A DNA stretch of 64,000 nt from Valencia hispanica (Eukaryota; Chordata; Actinopteri; Cyprinodontiformes; Valenciidae). Each line of letters begins with the position of its first letter. Within the stretch, counting starts at the first letter, position 1. Position numbers and translations under genes: made by a program. Of the stretch, positions 1 to 12,100 are shown one piece after another. The stretch lies in NCBI GenBank assembly GCA_963556495.2, contig OY747722.1:28193501-28257500 (forward strand). The letters are read 5' to 3'. The notes beneath the pieces are model-generated. The model had not been told where the DNA came from and made no database searches. It worked only from the letters and a program-made list of their open reading frames with translations.

Positions 1-929
1 AAATGAATGAATAACATAAAAATATGGCCTTAAAAAATATCAACTCACCTGTTTTTTTCCTCTTATGACAGACTAAATAACCCAAATCACTGCTGTCAAT
101 CTTTGACTGTGTAACTTTACAAATGGCACCCCATAGTATTTAGTTGAGAAGCTTCCTAGGCTAATATAAGCAAATACAGTTATGTATAAAAACACATATG
201 TGGTTGGAGCATGGCAAAATTAATATTAATTCTCAGTGATGAGGGAATTACTTTAATTTAAAGGCTTTAATGAATACCCTGGTCCAATTTATGATTATTA
301 CTCCTACTGTTTTTTAAATAAAATTACCATTTAAACTGCATGTGATACCCACGATGATAAAACACCAAGTATTGAATCGTCTATCCAATGCAGATCCACA
401 AAATAACTGAGATATTCTACGACAAAACAGCATCAAATCCTAAATGTAGCTGTATTTTAGTCTAAGCAAGGAAGGTAAAGATGTCTGACCTCTGTCTCCA
501 GGAGCCCAGAGGTTAATGCCAAGCAAGGTAGCTTTTAATTGGATGTTTGCAGTCTTCAGATGCTTTGTCCGTATTACTTTTTAATAACTTCTCAGATTGT
601 TTTGGGACTATCTCTACTGTACTCGAGGATCTGCTTAAACTCAGCAGAGCGGACTAAATATTATGCAATTGTAAAAGCACAACAGTCTAAATGGATTGTA
701 ATACACTGAATTGCAGTGTTCAGGCTCCAGACTGTAATTTAATGAAAGTCACTTGTTGCTGCTATTTTTCTTATTCATTTGTAATCTGGAATTTTGAAAA
801 AAAACAAAAAAAAAAACAGGTTATGACTCAGTTATTTCCAAGTCTTATCCAAAATCCAACAGGTTAAAATAAAAATAATTTTTTTTTTTTTTACAGTGTA
901 GACCTTGCACAATGCGTTGAACAAACGTT
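1..929. other. Upstream flank, no gene seen
   Basis: A+T-rich sequence with poly-A and poly-T runs near 800-890. I see no exon-like frame with splice signals and no recognisable repeat family. It is probably distal 5' flank of slc13a4. Confidence 0.5.
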
Positions 930-1343
930 AGCAGCCACCCTGATTGGTGAGGTCTCAGCCAGTGAGGGTGGGGCAAAATGGAGACTAATTAGCATACCTA
1001 TCCAGTCTGATAAATGCGCCAGCAATTTCACCTGAGCTCCCCGAGAGCGTCAAATCCTCCGAGCAGAAGAGGAATTCCTGGGGTCAAGTGGAAGGAGAGC
1101 TAAAGTAATCAGAAGCCAGCCCTTTCGAGTCCTCTCACCTCACTGAGAAACACACGAGTCCACCCAGCGCCCGTGGTCTGTGCGTAAATGCGCACAGCAA
1201 AACCACAACTTTGCGCTCTCCCAGGGGGGAACGAGGCCAAACCCTTCAGCCGGCTGGTGACTCTCACGACCGCTTTGCACCGATCTGTGTCCGCTCCGAC
1301 CCAGAGCTCCGGGTGACCCATGAGGCTGGAGGCCGCAGCCAGG
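930..1343 (+). promoter_or_regulatory. slc13a4: slc13a4 probable promoter and 5' leader
   Basis: Base composition rises from A+T-rich to G+C-rich just before the first coding exon. An inverted CCAAT box (ATTGG) lies at 943-947, and I see no clear TATA box. The transcription start is not visible. If it lies upstream of about 1188, the leader carries a short upstream frame (ATG at 1188, stop at 1314-1316). An ATG at 1320 is in frame with the main start at 1344 but has C at -3 and A at +4, a poor context, whereas 1344 has A at -3 and G at +4. Confidence 0.4.
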
Positions 1344-1442
1344 ATGGATGTCTTCAGGAAGCTGTGGAGGGCGAGGAAACTGATCGTAGTGGTGTTCATC
1401 CCGCTGTCCCTGCTGCCCCTGCCGCTTGTCCACCCCACCAGC
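1344..1442 (+). CDS. slc13a4: slc13a4 exon 1 (residues 1-33)
   Basis: Encodes the basic N-terminus ([10 protein letters not shown]) and the first hydrophobic segment ending [10 protein letters not shown], the usual SLC13 opening. The donor is GTGAGT, phase 0. Confidence 0.93.
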
Positions 1443-1535
1443 GTGAGTACAGCTCAGTAAACCATTTACCTCTCAAAAGTATAGAAACAGGTGTAGCCTT
1501 TCAAAATATAAAAGCGCGCGCGCACACACACAGGC

Positions 1536-1630
<95 letters not shown>

Positions 1631-4600
1631 ATACCGAAGTACTGGGCAGGATTAGTAGTAACACATAAGAATATTAAAGTTGAAGAATGTAACATTTTGT
1701 AAATTCCTGTGGAATTAAATTTAAGCTGGTTTAGGTTATTAAACATCTCAATAAATCCATAATCTAGGATTTGATAACTACCTGCTGCTGCCTGTTTTTG
1801 TTCCTCTTGGTGGCTGCACATGGCTCCAGAGTCCTGAAGGGAATTTAGTTTCTCTCTCTCTGTGTGTGTGTGTGTGTGTGTGTGTGAGAGTGAATCAATC
1901 AAAAGGCCCACTGTCCTTCTGTCTGATGAATGCTCGTCCCGGGCTGTCCCACTCCTCAGCTGATGAGACTTCTGTGTGGAGGGGAGATGTCGCCACATGT
2001 TGATGAAATGGAGATCAGTTCTGAGTCTAAAAATGGGGATTTAAAAGAGCTTGATCTCATTGGTTTGATGTTGTAGGCAAACGTTTGTTTTTTGTAATAA
2101 GTTTATTGCTCTGTTTTATAACTTTATCGCAGATTTAACTTCCCTATGAAATGTATAGATTTTGTTTCATAAGAGTTTGACCTGTATGATTAATGAATGC
2201 TTACATAGTGGATTCCAAGAGATCTACTGATACTTATTGATTACTGACACTTTTTGTACTAAACTGTGTTAGAACTGGACTAAATTAGCCTACATTTAAT
2301 TGGATTTGAAGTGAACGTAGTTATTTGTTTTGTATAGCAATTAAGTTAGGAGAGTGAAATAAACTGGTTGATTAGCAGATTATCACAGTGAAGCTATTAC
2401 TGCATGACAGAATAAAGGTCTGGTCGGGCTCAGTCATTTGTTGGAGAAAAGTTCTAGGTCTGTCTATAGGTCTTTTACATGTAGATCTGCTGTCGACGTT
2501 TTAAAGACGTCAATTAGGTCAGTTGGTGAAGAAAAATACAAGCCTAATATTTAAGTTACATTGAACTTGTAAAGTGCTTTGAGGGTCTCGAAAAGCACCC
2601 TATATAAATGCAATCCATTATTATTAGAGTTCATTAAGCTTCTGTTGTAGAGTTTAAAAGGCTACAGGCAGAGAGAGGAAAGCATGCAGCTTCAATCCAA
2701 CCCTCTGCTCTGATATGAAGAAACCGGGTCAGTCACCTGAGAAACACGTCTTGAGTCGCGGGTACAGCCTCTACAGCTGGACCGCTCTCATGTCTGTCTT
2801 CTGATCTATAGGTGCTACAAACTCAGACGGTTCTGTCAGAGAGGCGTTACATATCTTTACTAGCGGAAGTTTGGAATAAAACAGGTCTGGTAGGGAGTCT
2901 AACGATCAGAGGCAGGATTTCATGAAAAATGTTTCCATGGTGACAATGACTGGGTTTTATCACATTTTCAGCTGTTTATCCTCTCACCTTGTCTGAATGT
3001 CTCTTGTCACCCCAAATGTTTTCTGGCTTTAAGGTTTTAAATATAAGAGTTCTGTAGTGATAAATTACAAAGTTCCCTGTGAAAAAGCGCTGCTCTCATC
3101 ACTTCCTGCTGTTGAAACCGAAAAAATGTAGATATATAATTGTTTTTAACAAACTGACCAGTGCCGCATGTATCGACACCCCTGCTGTAATTGTACTACC
3201 CTCTTTTTGCCAAACTCTTTGTCTTCTCCTATTACATTCTACCAGGTTGGACTCCTCGGAGAGCCCTTTATTAAGGAAAAAGGCCCACAGCAACTAACAT
3301 CCTTCACCATGCTTAACAAGACATTAGGAGCCTTTCCACATTTTTGTCTTATTTTTATGCCACACTCACCGGGAGTTTGCGTAGCCAAAAATCTTAGTCT
3401 TAGTCTCATGTGTCCAAAGCACAGTTCCAATTTTTTGTCTTCCAAAGAACCATTTGGCCTGTAAATGTTATCTAAGACTTGTCATAAAAATCCCATAGTG
3501 TCACTCATTACTAGATATTTTTCCCCGTCTTACCATCCTCTGATTGTGCGTGGTCCTTGTCAGCCATGTTTCACAGCTTATTGCTCAGAGTGCATGTATG
3601 GGTTAGCCTGGCAAGTCATTCTATAAATATAAATATATAGTCTGTCCACAGCCCATAGACGGAGCTCAGTCCTGGGAAGGAATATACAGTTGTCTTTCAG
3701 ACTGTCTCTGCACGCAATTGGACAGCGCTACGACCAGTCAGAGCAACGAAAAATGTGACGTATTCATAACGACGGAAAGTCCACCATACATCGTTGAAAG
3801 AAAGGACTTAAGTGCCTCTATCTACTCATCTCTCAAAGAAAAGCCCAAGTCTAAATTGTCCGAAGTTGATGCCAAAGTCGTTTCAAATGAGCGCCGTTCC
3901 TAAGCCGCCACCATCTTTGTTGTTTTCCAGGTCTGCCGTAAAGATGCTAAGTCCACCCAACATCTCTCTGCAAACACAGAGCGCGGTGATTGGCCAGCCT
4001 ACACTTAGCCAAGCCAATTGTAGACCTGCTGAGGCTACAATAGAGCGTGGCTAGACCAACCTGCAGAGCAAAATCATTTGCTACTGCTGCGGTTTGTCTA
4101 GATTTCTAGTCTATGTACGGCCTTTTTTTGGGAAGTAGCTACATCACATTCCCATAGCCATTCCCATTTTAAAAAAGACCAACACACATCTACCTTGCTG
4201 GCATTGCATGTTCTAGTGTCTTTCCCATTTTGAAAAGTAATGAAGTAATACTGACTAAATTAGGAAGTGAAGCATAATTTAAAAATATGCTTTATTGACA
4301 TTTTTATGGGAATTGTTGGAGGTGTCAATCATTTTGGCACTAGCTCTTTATTTTTTTTTTGATATGGGAATTTCTTTTTAACCCCACGAAATCAATGTGC
4401 TTAAATTTTATTTTAAATTTTTTAATGTGAGATTCTGCTAGCGTAGTGATAGATGAATTTACGTGAAGGCCTTTTACCGTTTAAGGAAGCTACTATAAAG
4501 CAGGTGTCCCGATTGTCTGTGTTAAACAGAACTGCAAATTTCGTACACGTTTTCCCTCCGCCAGCCAGTGCTGTTACCCAAGGTCCATGTTGTTATGTCA

Positions 4601-7600
4601 GCGGTGTTGGATGCTTGGCAAAAGCGAGGGCCCCAGGATGTGACCACTAAAGCACAAATAAAAAAAACCCCAACAATCTTATAACAAAGGAAAAGAAAAA
4701 AACGAAAACAATCCGCACAATTAAGTTACATAATCAACCAACCACCATGCTGGATTTTGGCCCCCATGTTGCTTCGTTACGACAGCAGGGATCTCAGACT
4801 GTGTCAGGAATGCGACAGTGGTTCAGACTGAACCTTCCTCAGTGTGTGTGTGTGTGGGTGCGTGTGCGTGCGTGTGCGTGCGTGTGTATTTGGAGTGGTA
4901 CTGTGTCCAGCTGCAGAAGAACAGGACATCTGTAGGATACGGTCAGGGCAGGTCAAAGAGACACAGAATCAAAGAACAAGCACTTGATACTTGAATTATG
5001 GGCTGCTTATCTTTAATGTAATACTAGATTCAAGGTTAAGTAAGAGTGTAAAAGGGTAGGGGTGTTACATCCAGCTTATGGAATAAGATGGTAAAAAATA
5101 TTATGGTTGAGAATACGACAGGAAACAAGAAGATAACAGTATTTCTGATGTTACTAAGAATTCCCATTTTTTTGTTTTCAAACAAAGAAAAGTTTCACAA
5201 GTCACAAACTTAAAAAAAAAAAAAAGATCTGTTATTAGTGTAGGATGATTCAGTTCAGGTTTCACCACTGTTAACGTTGTGACTTGTGTGCTTGTATCAC
5301 TCTAATGTGGTCCAAATGCCAAAACAGCATTGAAATCGCTCTGGTCTTTGTTGTGAAAAATAAATTAGCGCTTTTATAGATTTCAAACTGTCTTTTTTTT
5401 TTTTTTTTTACTTTTCTCTTTTTACTGTAGATTTAGATCAGTCAGGTACAATCTAAGTATCTCAGATTGTAAGCTAAAGCAAAACAAATGCAGTCCAAAC
5501 TAATTTTAAAAAGGTCAACTTTAGCGTTTGTAGCAGCCAACGGTTAGCCAGTTGCAGTACCGTCAGTTTTTTCAAATCATTCCAATCTTTTCTGTCATTC
5601 TTCCACTCACTTAAAAAAACAACAACCAAATAATCAAAATTAATATCAAAACCATTTTAAAAATCAGTAGAATCTTCTCCAACACTTTTGTTACAGGGCG
5701 TTTATAAAGACACAAGCCTTTATTAACCAAATTCCATCTTGTCAACACAAGAGGGCAACTCAAAAACCATTTCCTTTCTTACTTCAAAATAAGAGCTTCA
5801 AAAGTGGATCCAACAGATTGTGGAGCTTAAAGCGTGCACTTATGTGTCAGGGGTTCAAAATAATAGCTCCCTCTTATTTCACCGAACAAAGCCACAAGCT
5901 TACAGCGACGGAGCAGGGCTTCACAAAGAAGACTTTACTTTGTCAAGAATTACCATGAGTTCTTATGGTAGAAGATGCTGTTACTTGTAACCTTGTGTTA
6001 CGTCATGTTGTGTTCCCAGAGTCTTGAGTTAGTAACAGTATTTTGATTTTACTATCATTTTTTATTTTTAGCAATGATTAGATTTTTACTGTGCTGTAAC
6101 TGTTTAGTTTAGTCAGTTTTTGGTATTCTGACCAAAAGGAAAACATGAACTCCCGGCTTTAATCTAAGGGCACCAGTGATTGGCTGATCAACCTGAAATG
6201 GATGTTTTTCGATGTATTGCTATTTTCTGATTAAAGCAGCACAATATGTCGAATCTCAATAGTCATTGCAATGTTAATTTTTGGAATATCCGTAGTTCTA
6301 AAGGTCTTGACTTAATATTTAGAAGGCTGTAATATTGCAGGTGCCATGAATTGAAACTGACTGACAGTAATCTATTTGGCTAGCTAGATTGGCATTTTAG
6401 TTCCACACCAGATATAGATGTTAGTGAAGAAAACGTTAAAGCTCAGTTATAGTGGTGGGGACATTGCGATGAATGCATTCACCAAAAGTATTGCAGTTTC
6501 ATATTCTCCCCAAATTGTACAGCTACAGTGTAAGAAATTGACATTGACATGTCTGAGTTATCTGGGCTTTCTCTAGAGTCAATTCTAGATCCGAAAATTA
6601 GAAAATTAAATGTCTTTATTGCATGAATCCAGTATTCCATTTAACAATGGAAGGTACCCCCATGTCTTTCTATGTGCTGACAGAAAGCAATCACATCTTA
6701 ACCTCTAACTACTTCTTATGAACTCTAAAGTCTAGCTTACAGCGGTATCAATGTGCTTGCATTGTCTTCTAAATGTATGCTTACTTGCTATCTTTTGCCA
6801 GGTTGCTTTTTCATCTGGTTTGCACACAGACTGGGACGCTGATTTGTTATCTATCTCATCACTCGGAGGTCTTTAAACCATTGTGTATTTTTCTCTGTTC
6901 CCATTTCCTTAACAGTTTTAGATAATAGTCAGTTGATGAGATAATCAATAGGATGTTCAGATGAAAATTGTTTGGTTTGATGTAGTTTTAGGGGAATTAC
7001 CTTAACCATAAAGGTTATGGGTTTCATTCAAAGACATTCTTCAAAAAACGGTTTTGTTGAATAAAATCAGAGTGTTTTTGTTAGCAGAGAAACAATTTAA
7101 AGCGGTGCTCTTTGTACTTTGTATCTTTCATGTATGCTGGAGTATTGAAAAGTCTGTTACATTGGATTAAACGTTGGGAAAGTAGAGGATTTTATGGAAC
7201 ATAATGTCTTGTTTTGTCTTTGAAATATGTCCCCTTTGAAGCTCTCCCTTTCCGAACAGTACATGTATATTGGGATAAGAGTTGTGGATTCCACAGTTTT
7301 CGGCTGTGTCTAGGTGGGGTACGTTATCCTTTCCATGACATCACCACAGTGCTGGTTTTTAATATATATTTAATGATCAACGGATCACCTGGGAATAAAA
7401 TGTCATTGCTCTATGCAGCAGAATTTCCCAATATAGCAGCCTTCCTTAGCTGGTGACCATTTTATTTGTTCTACACTGTTAATAGAGTAATGAAATGATT
7501 GTCTTCTTTCACCAATAAAACCATATAGAGATCTCCAAAAGTACGATGGTGGGTATTAGAAATAATGTCACTTGTAGGTGGGAAGACACATTGTATAATA

Positions 7601-9148
7601 GTCCAACAAGACTTACTGGTTTCCTGCACAGGACTTGATTCTATGTATGCCATCTTTAACACTGTGGAAAAATCTATTTTTCTTTTTAAACTGTTAAGCA
7701 TTTAAGTCTTTTCCCTTCTGAAAAGTTTGCGTTAAGGAAAAATATATCAATAAGTGTATCTTTTATTATATTTCTAACACATCCTCTCATCCTATTCTGA
7801 TCACATCTTCGTATGACTAAGAAATTCTTATCTTTCCAAGGAAGTCTGTAGGAAACCACATGCAACCTGAAAGCAACTCTTTACTCAGCTAACCTGTGTT
7901 AACCTCTGCTTCCCGACACATATTTGTATAAAGTCTGATTATCACACAGGGTTACGGCTTCTAACTTGTGAAACTATCAAATCAGTGATAACAAAAGATT
8001 GCAGAGCAGTAATCAGGGCCAATAATCAATTATCAATGAGTGCCAGTTTACCTCCTATATTTATTTCCATTTCTTAAAGCGTATTTTAGGGCATCTTTCT
8101 TTCCTTTTTTAAAGTTTTTTTTAGAGTGATTCACGTGTCAAGACTCAAACAACAAGGAGAGGGAACCTGCCAAAGAACCAAATCTTTGCAAATCCGCGCT
8201 GTGTTTTGAAGTGATTGAAAGTTTAGTTGCACATTTGTGTGCTTTTTCCAGCTTAATATATATAGAAAAGATTTAGATTCAGAGGGTCCTGATAAAACAG
8301 TCCAATCAGGCCACAAATGAACTTTGTAGATAGTTCAAAAATAGACTTATTGTCATTTTGTCATAGAATATTTCTTAGGTGTTGCACATTTTGTCATGTT
8401 AGTGAGTTTTAGTGATAGACCAACTCAAGATGCCATCCATCTATCCATTTTCTAAACCCATTTATCCTTGCATAGCAACCGCCCCTGCGACAGGGGGTTG
8501 ATGGGTGTCTATCTCTAGCAGTCATTGGTCGAGGTACACCCTGAACAGACTGGCAGTCCATCAAAAGAGAAACAACCATGCAAGCACACACTCGTTCATA
8601 AGGTCAACTTAAAGGGAACATTTAACCTAGCAGTCATGTTTGTGGACTGTGGCAGGAAAGCAGGAGTACCAGAAAGGAACCCACAGATGCACCGGGAGAA
8701 CATGCAAACTCTATGTAGAAAGACCCAAGGCTGGGATTTGAACCCAGGACCTTCTTGCTGGAGTGTCACTAACTGCTCCACCATGCAGCCATAGTTAATA
8801 ATTGTGAAGTGAAATAGAATTATATGTTTTTAGGAATAAAATCTGCAAGTTGTGGCATACTTTTGTGTTTTGCCCCTTTATTCTAATACCCTAAAATAAA
8901 CTACAGAGCAAAAAATGTTCTTTAGAAGTCAGTAAAGCGAGTCCACGTCTTTGTTTTGGGGTGCATACAAGAAAATGACACGCTTTTTAGATATTTTTGA
9001 AACCACCCATTATTTTCCTTCCACTTCACAATTAAGCAGTACTCTACTACATCAAATCCCAATAAAATACATTTAAAGCTGCTGTCTGGATTATTTGAAG
9101 CAGAAAGAGATTTCTGAATCCAACTAACCAAGGCCCCTACCAAAACAA

Positions 9149-9179
<31 letters not shown>

Positions 9180-12100
9180 CCACTCCCTGTAGCCCCACCT
9201 CAACAATTGTGCAAAAGCATCACCTGTATTATAACAGCAGGTGAAAGCAACGTGGAAAGCAGCAAGCGCTATCCAGCATCACACAATTGTATTTTTGTTA
9301 TGGACATTTCAGAAGTGAGCGACTTCTCTATGATTGACACTCTCTTCCAATATGGCGACAGTAAACAGGAGCAGCCTGTGTGCGCTGCCCCATCTTCACA
9401 GGTTTGTGTGTATGTTGATTGACGGTAAAAAAGACGGAAACTCAAATTCTATTGGCCGAAAGAATTTGGCGGTCAGTTTAAATTGCATGGGGAGTCTATG
9501 GGAGGAAGGCGGGACTTAGGAAGAATAACAAATGTTGTGGAGCACCAGCAGTATATCATAGTGTAGCACTGCACTATAATTTGAAAGATTTATAAAACTT
9601 TGATACGTAAATATATTTTCCAGAGAGCAGCTTTAAGGGAGTGAATATTAGTTATTTCAACTTTATATATAATGCATTTTACAAACAACAAAGTTGACTA
9701 AAGTGGTATAATGCACAGCTTAAGAATAAAAACGAATTAACACTAAAATAAAATTGCATGTAAAATACATAAAAAATTAATATAGATAAAATAAAGAAAG
9801 AAAAAGATCAAAATGTCAACAAATCATGCCTTACCATAGGCCAAAATGAACAGGTGTGTGTTTAAAAGCAATTTTAAAGAGAACTATAGAGGAAGTCTGT
9901 CTAATTTGCAAAAGCAGTTCATGTAACATATATAAATGTGAAAAAATATCAAGGGATATGAATACGTACACATTGCACTACAGATGGATTCAGGTCAGAA
10001 TATCTGTTGTTCAATACAAATTAAATATGTTGTGAAATAGGATGTTTTCAGTGGGCAAAAGAGAATGGATAAAAAAAATCAGAAACCCTATGCCTGACTA
10101 AATAATTAAAAAACCTATATGAAAACATTTAACAGCTAATCAGGGTTAACAGGATGAACAGATCAGGCTTACCAGATGTTTTTTCATAATAACTTAAAAA
10201 GAACAGAGCTCTCTGATAATGTGTTGTTGTTGAAAAGCTCTCTTAAATCTCAGAACAAGCTCACATTATCCCAGGATTGTAAGTAATCCTTAATGATGGC
10301 GGTTAATACTAAGTCAGTGCCTAACGCTATCTGTGGAAGCACAGTGCGTCCCCGTGCTACCCAGCTCAGGGAAGTTTTTAGCTAAAACACGACGGAACCA
10401 AGGGATGTCAAACAATTTTCTGTCCTTCCTCTCTTCATTCTGTCCTTAGTATACTGCTTGTTGTTCAGATTTGGTTTGGTTTGATGTAAAAAATACCTTC
10501 CCTCTTTTTTCCGTAACTACTTTCCCTGTTTCTCACCTTCCTTACTTCTTTCTGTCCTTCCTTTTTTTTCTTGTGTCTCCCCCCTCCTTGGTTGTTTCAA
10601 ATTTTCCTTGTGTCCTTCATTTTTTCATCCTTAAGTCCTTGTATCTTTTATTGTCCTTTCTTTCCTCCATGTCATCCCTCTCTTTATTGTTATATTCATT
10701 ACTTCATTTTCCTTCTCTTGTCTTTCCATGCCTTCCTTTTTTCCTTCTATCTTTTGCTCTGCTTACTTCATTTTGTTATTTTTTTCTTCTTTTTTGTTTT
10801 ATATTCCTCCTTGTGTCCTTCTTTTTCTGTCCCTTTTCTAGATTGCATATTTAAAGCCCAACCTTTTTAGAGATATGTGCAATAAATTCATAGTGAACTT
10901 ATTTAGAAATGGACAAAAAGGACAGAGAACTCTGCAGTCTTATCTCTGGAAGAGAATGAATTTCTCCAGAAATGTGTGAAACATGGGGAGAAACCTGAAG
11001 AAAAAGACCCATATGAGGATTTTATTTGCTCATTTTCTTCATGGGCATTCTAACCTGATGTTTCTTATTTTATTATACATTGTCTAGATTACTAGTTGTT
11101 TTTCATTTTCTCATCAAGAGTCCAACGGGTTTGTCCAAATAGAAAATATTATGTTACTTCCTATTTCCATAAATAATTCTTCCGATTTCTATTTGGGTCA
11201 GTTGACTCTTGTCAAATGATATAATATGACCCCTGATCGAAGCCAATAACTATCTATTAGATATTATCTATTAGAGTAACAAAAGCATATTTGTTTACAG
11301 TACAGTAAGGTCATCTCAAGACACTTTACAAGACAAACAGATTCAAGTCATACCCACAAATATATCAATCCAATCCAATTATTCAGGCAGATTGAAACTC
11401 CTTTACATACATTCCTGTTTCATACTAGTTATAATACCATGTATATTTAGATTAGAAAGCCAGTAAAAAGAAATATCTAAAGTAGCTCAGGTTTCTGAAA
11501 TGGCATGTAGCGACAGTGGAAAGGAGCAACCCCCTTTAACATCTAGCTGCGGTTTTGAGGAAAGAACAGACACACAAAATGCATTGTAACGCTGGTTCAG
11601 GTTCATTGCTTCTGTATAGTCTGAACAGGCACAACACAGTAGAAGCTTATTTATTTATAGCTTAACTTAATATACCATACATCTGTCTGTCTTTATTTGT
11701 CAGAATTGGGACTGCTAATTAGTGATGTAAGAGAATATCCATACGCCGATATATTGAGATATTTTATGTCACGATATTGTATCAATACTCAAAAGCAATG
11801 TATTGATTTTTTTTTTCAAATTTGAATTCAAATGGAACTATTAATGATGACAGTAATTATTGTAGTAAAATTAAAAGTATGACCACTAGTTGGTGGCTGT
11901 TTTCACCTTCTTCGTTCCAGTGGATCAACTAGATCTAGTAATAAAACTTGATGTGTTAAAGTATGAAACAGGTTGGAGTGTTTAGAATGCTGTGACAGTT
12001 TTTTTCTACAGTTAAATTCAGTATTAAAAATGACAATATACTGTCTTACTCATGATTTAGCAATGTAACGTACCCCCACCCCGTATTGTGATGCATATTT

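Larger units (their letters stand above)
2633..8343. other. slc13a4: Intron 1, unique or unrecognised sequence
   Basis: Mostly A+T-rich intron without exon-like frames. A Tc1-like relic is suspected at about 3160-3530, and a (GT)n-type tract lies at 4841-4889. I recognise nothing else. Confidence 0.5.

Noticed and set aside
1211..1998. Frames running through Ile-Tyr repeats on both strands
   Set aside because: They read through the (TA)n microsatellite. The + strand frame also overlaps the slc13a4 exon 1 donor in another frame.
8409..8794. Overlapping frames on both strands near 8.4-8.8 kb and 16.8-17.2 kb
   Set aside because: Both sets lie in copies of the same SINE; shared translations reflect the repeat.
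10471..10870. Phe/Leu/Ser-rich 127-codon frame
   Set aside because: Produced by the pyrimidine tract.
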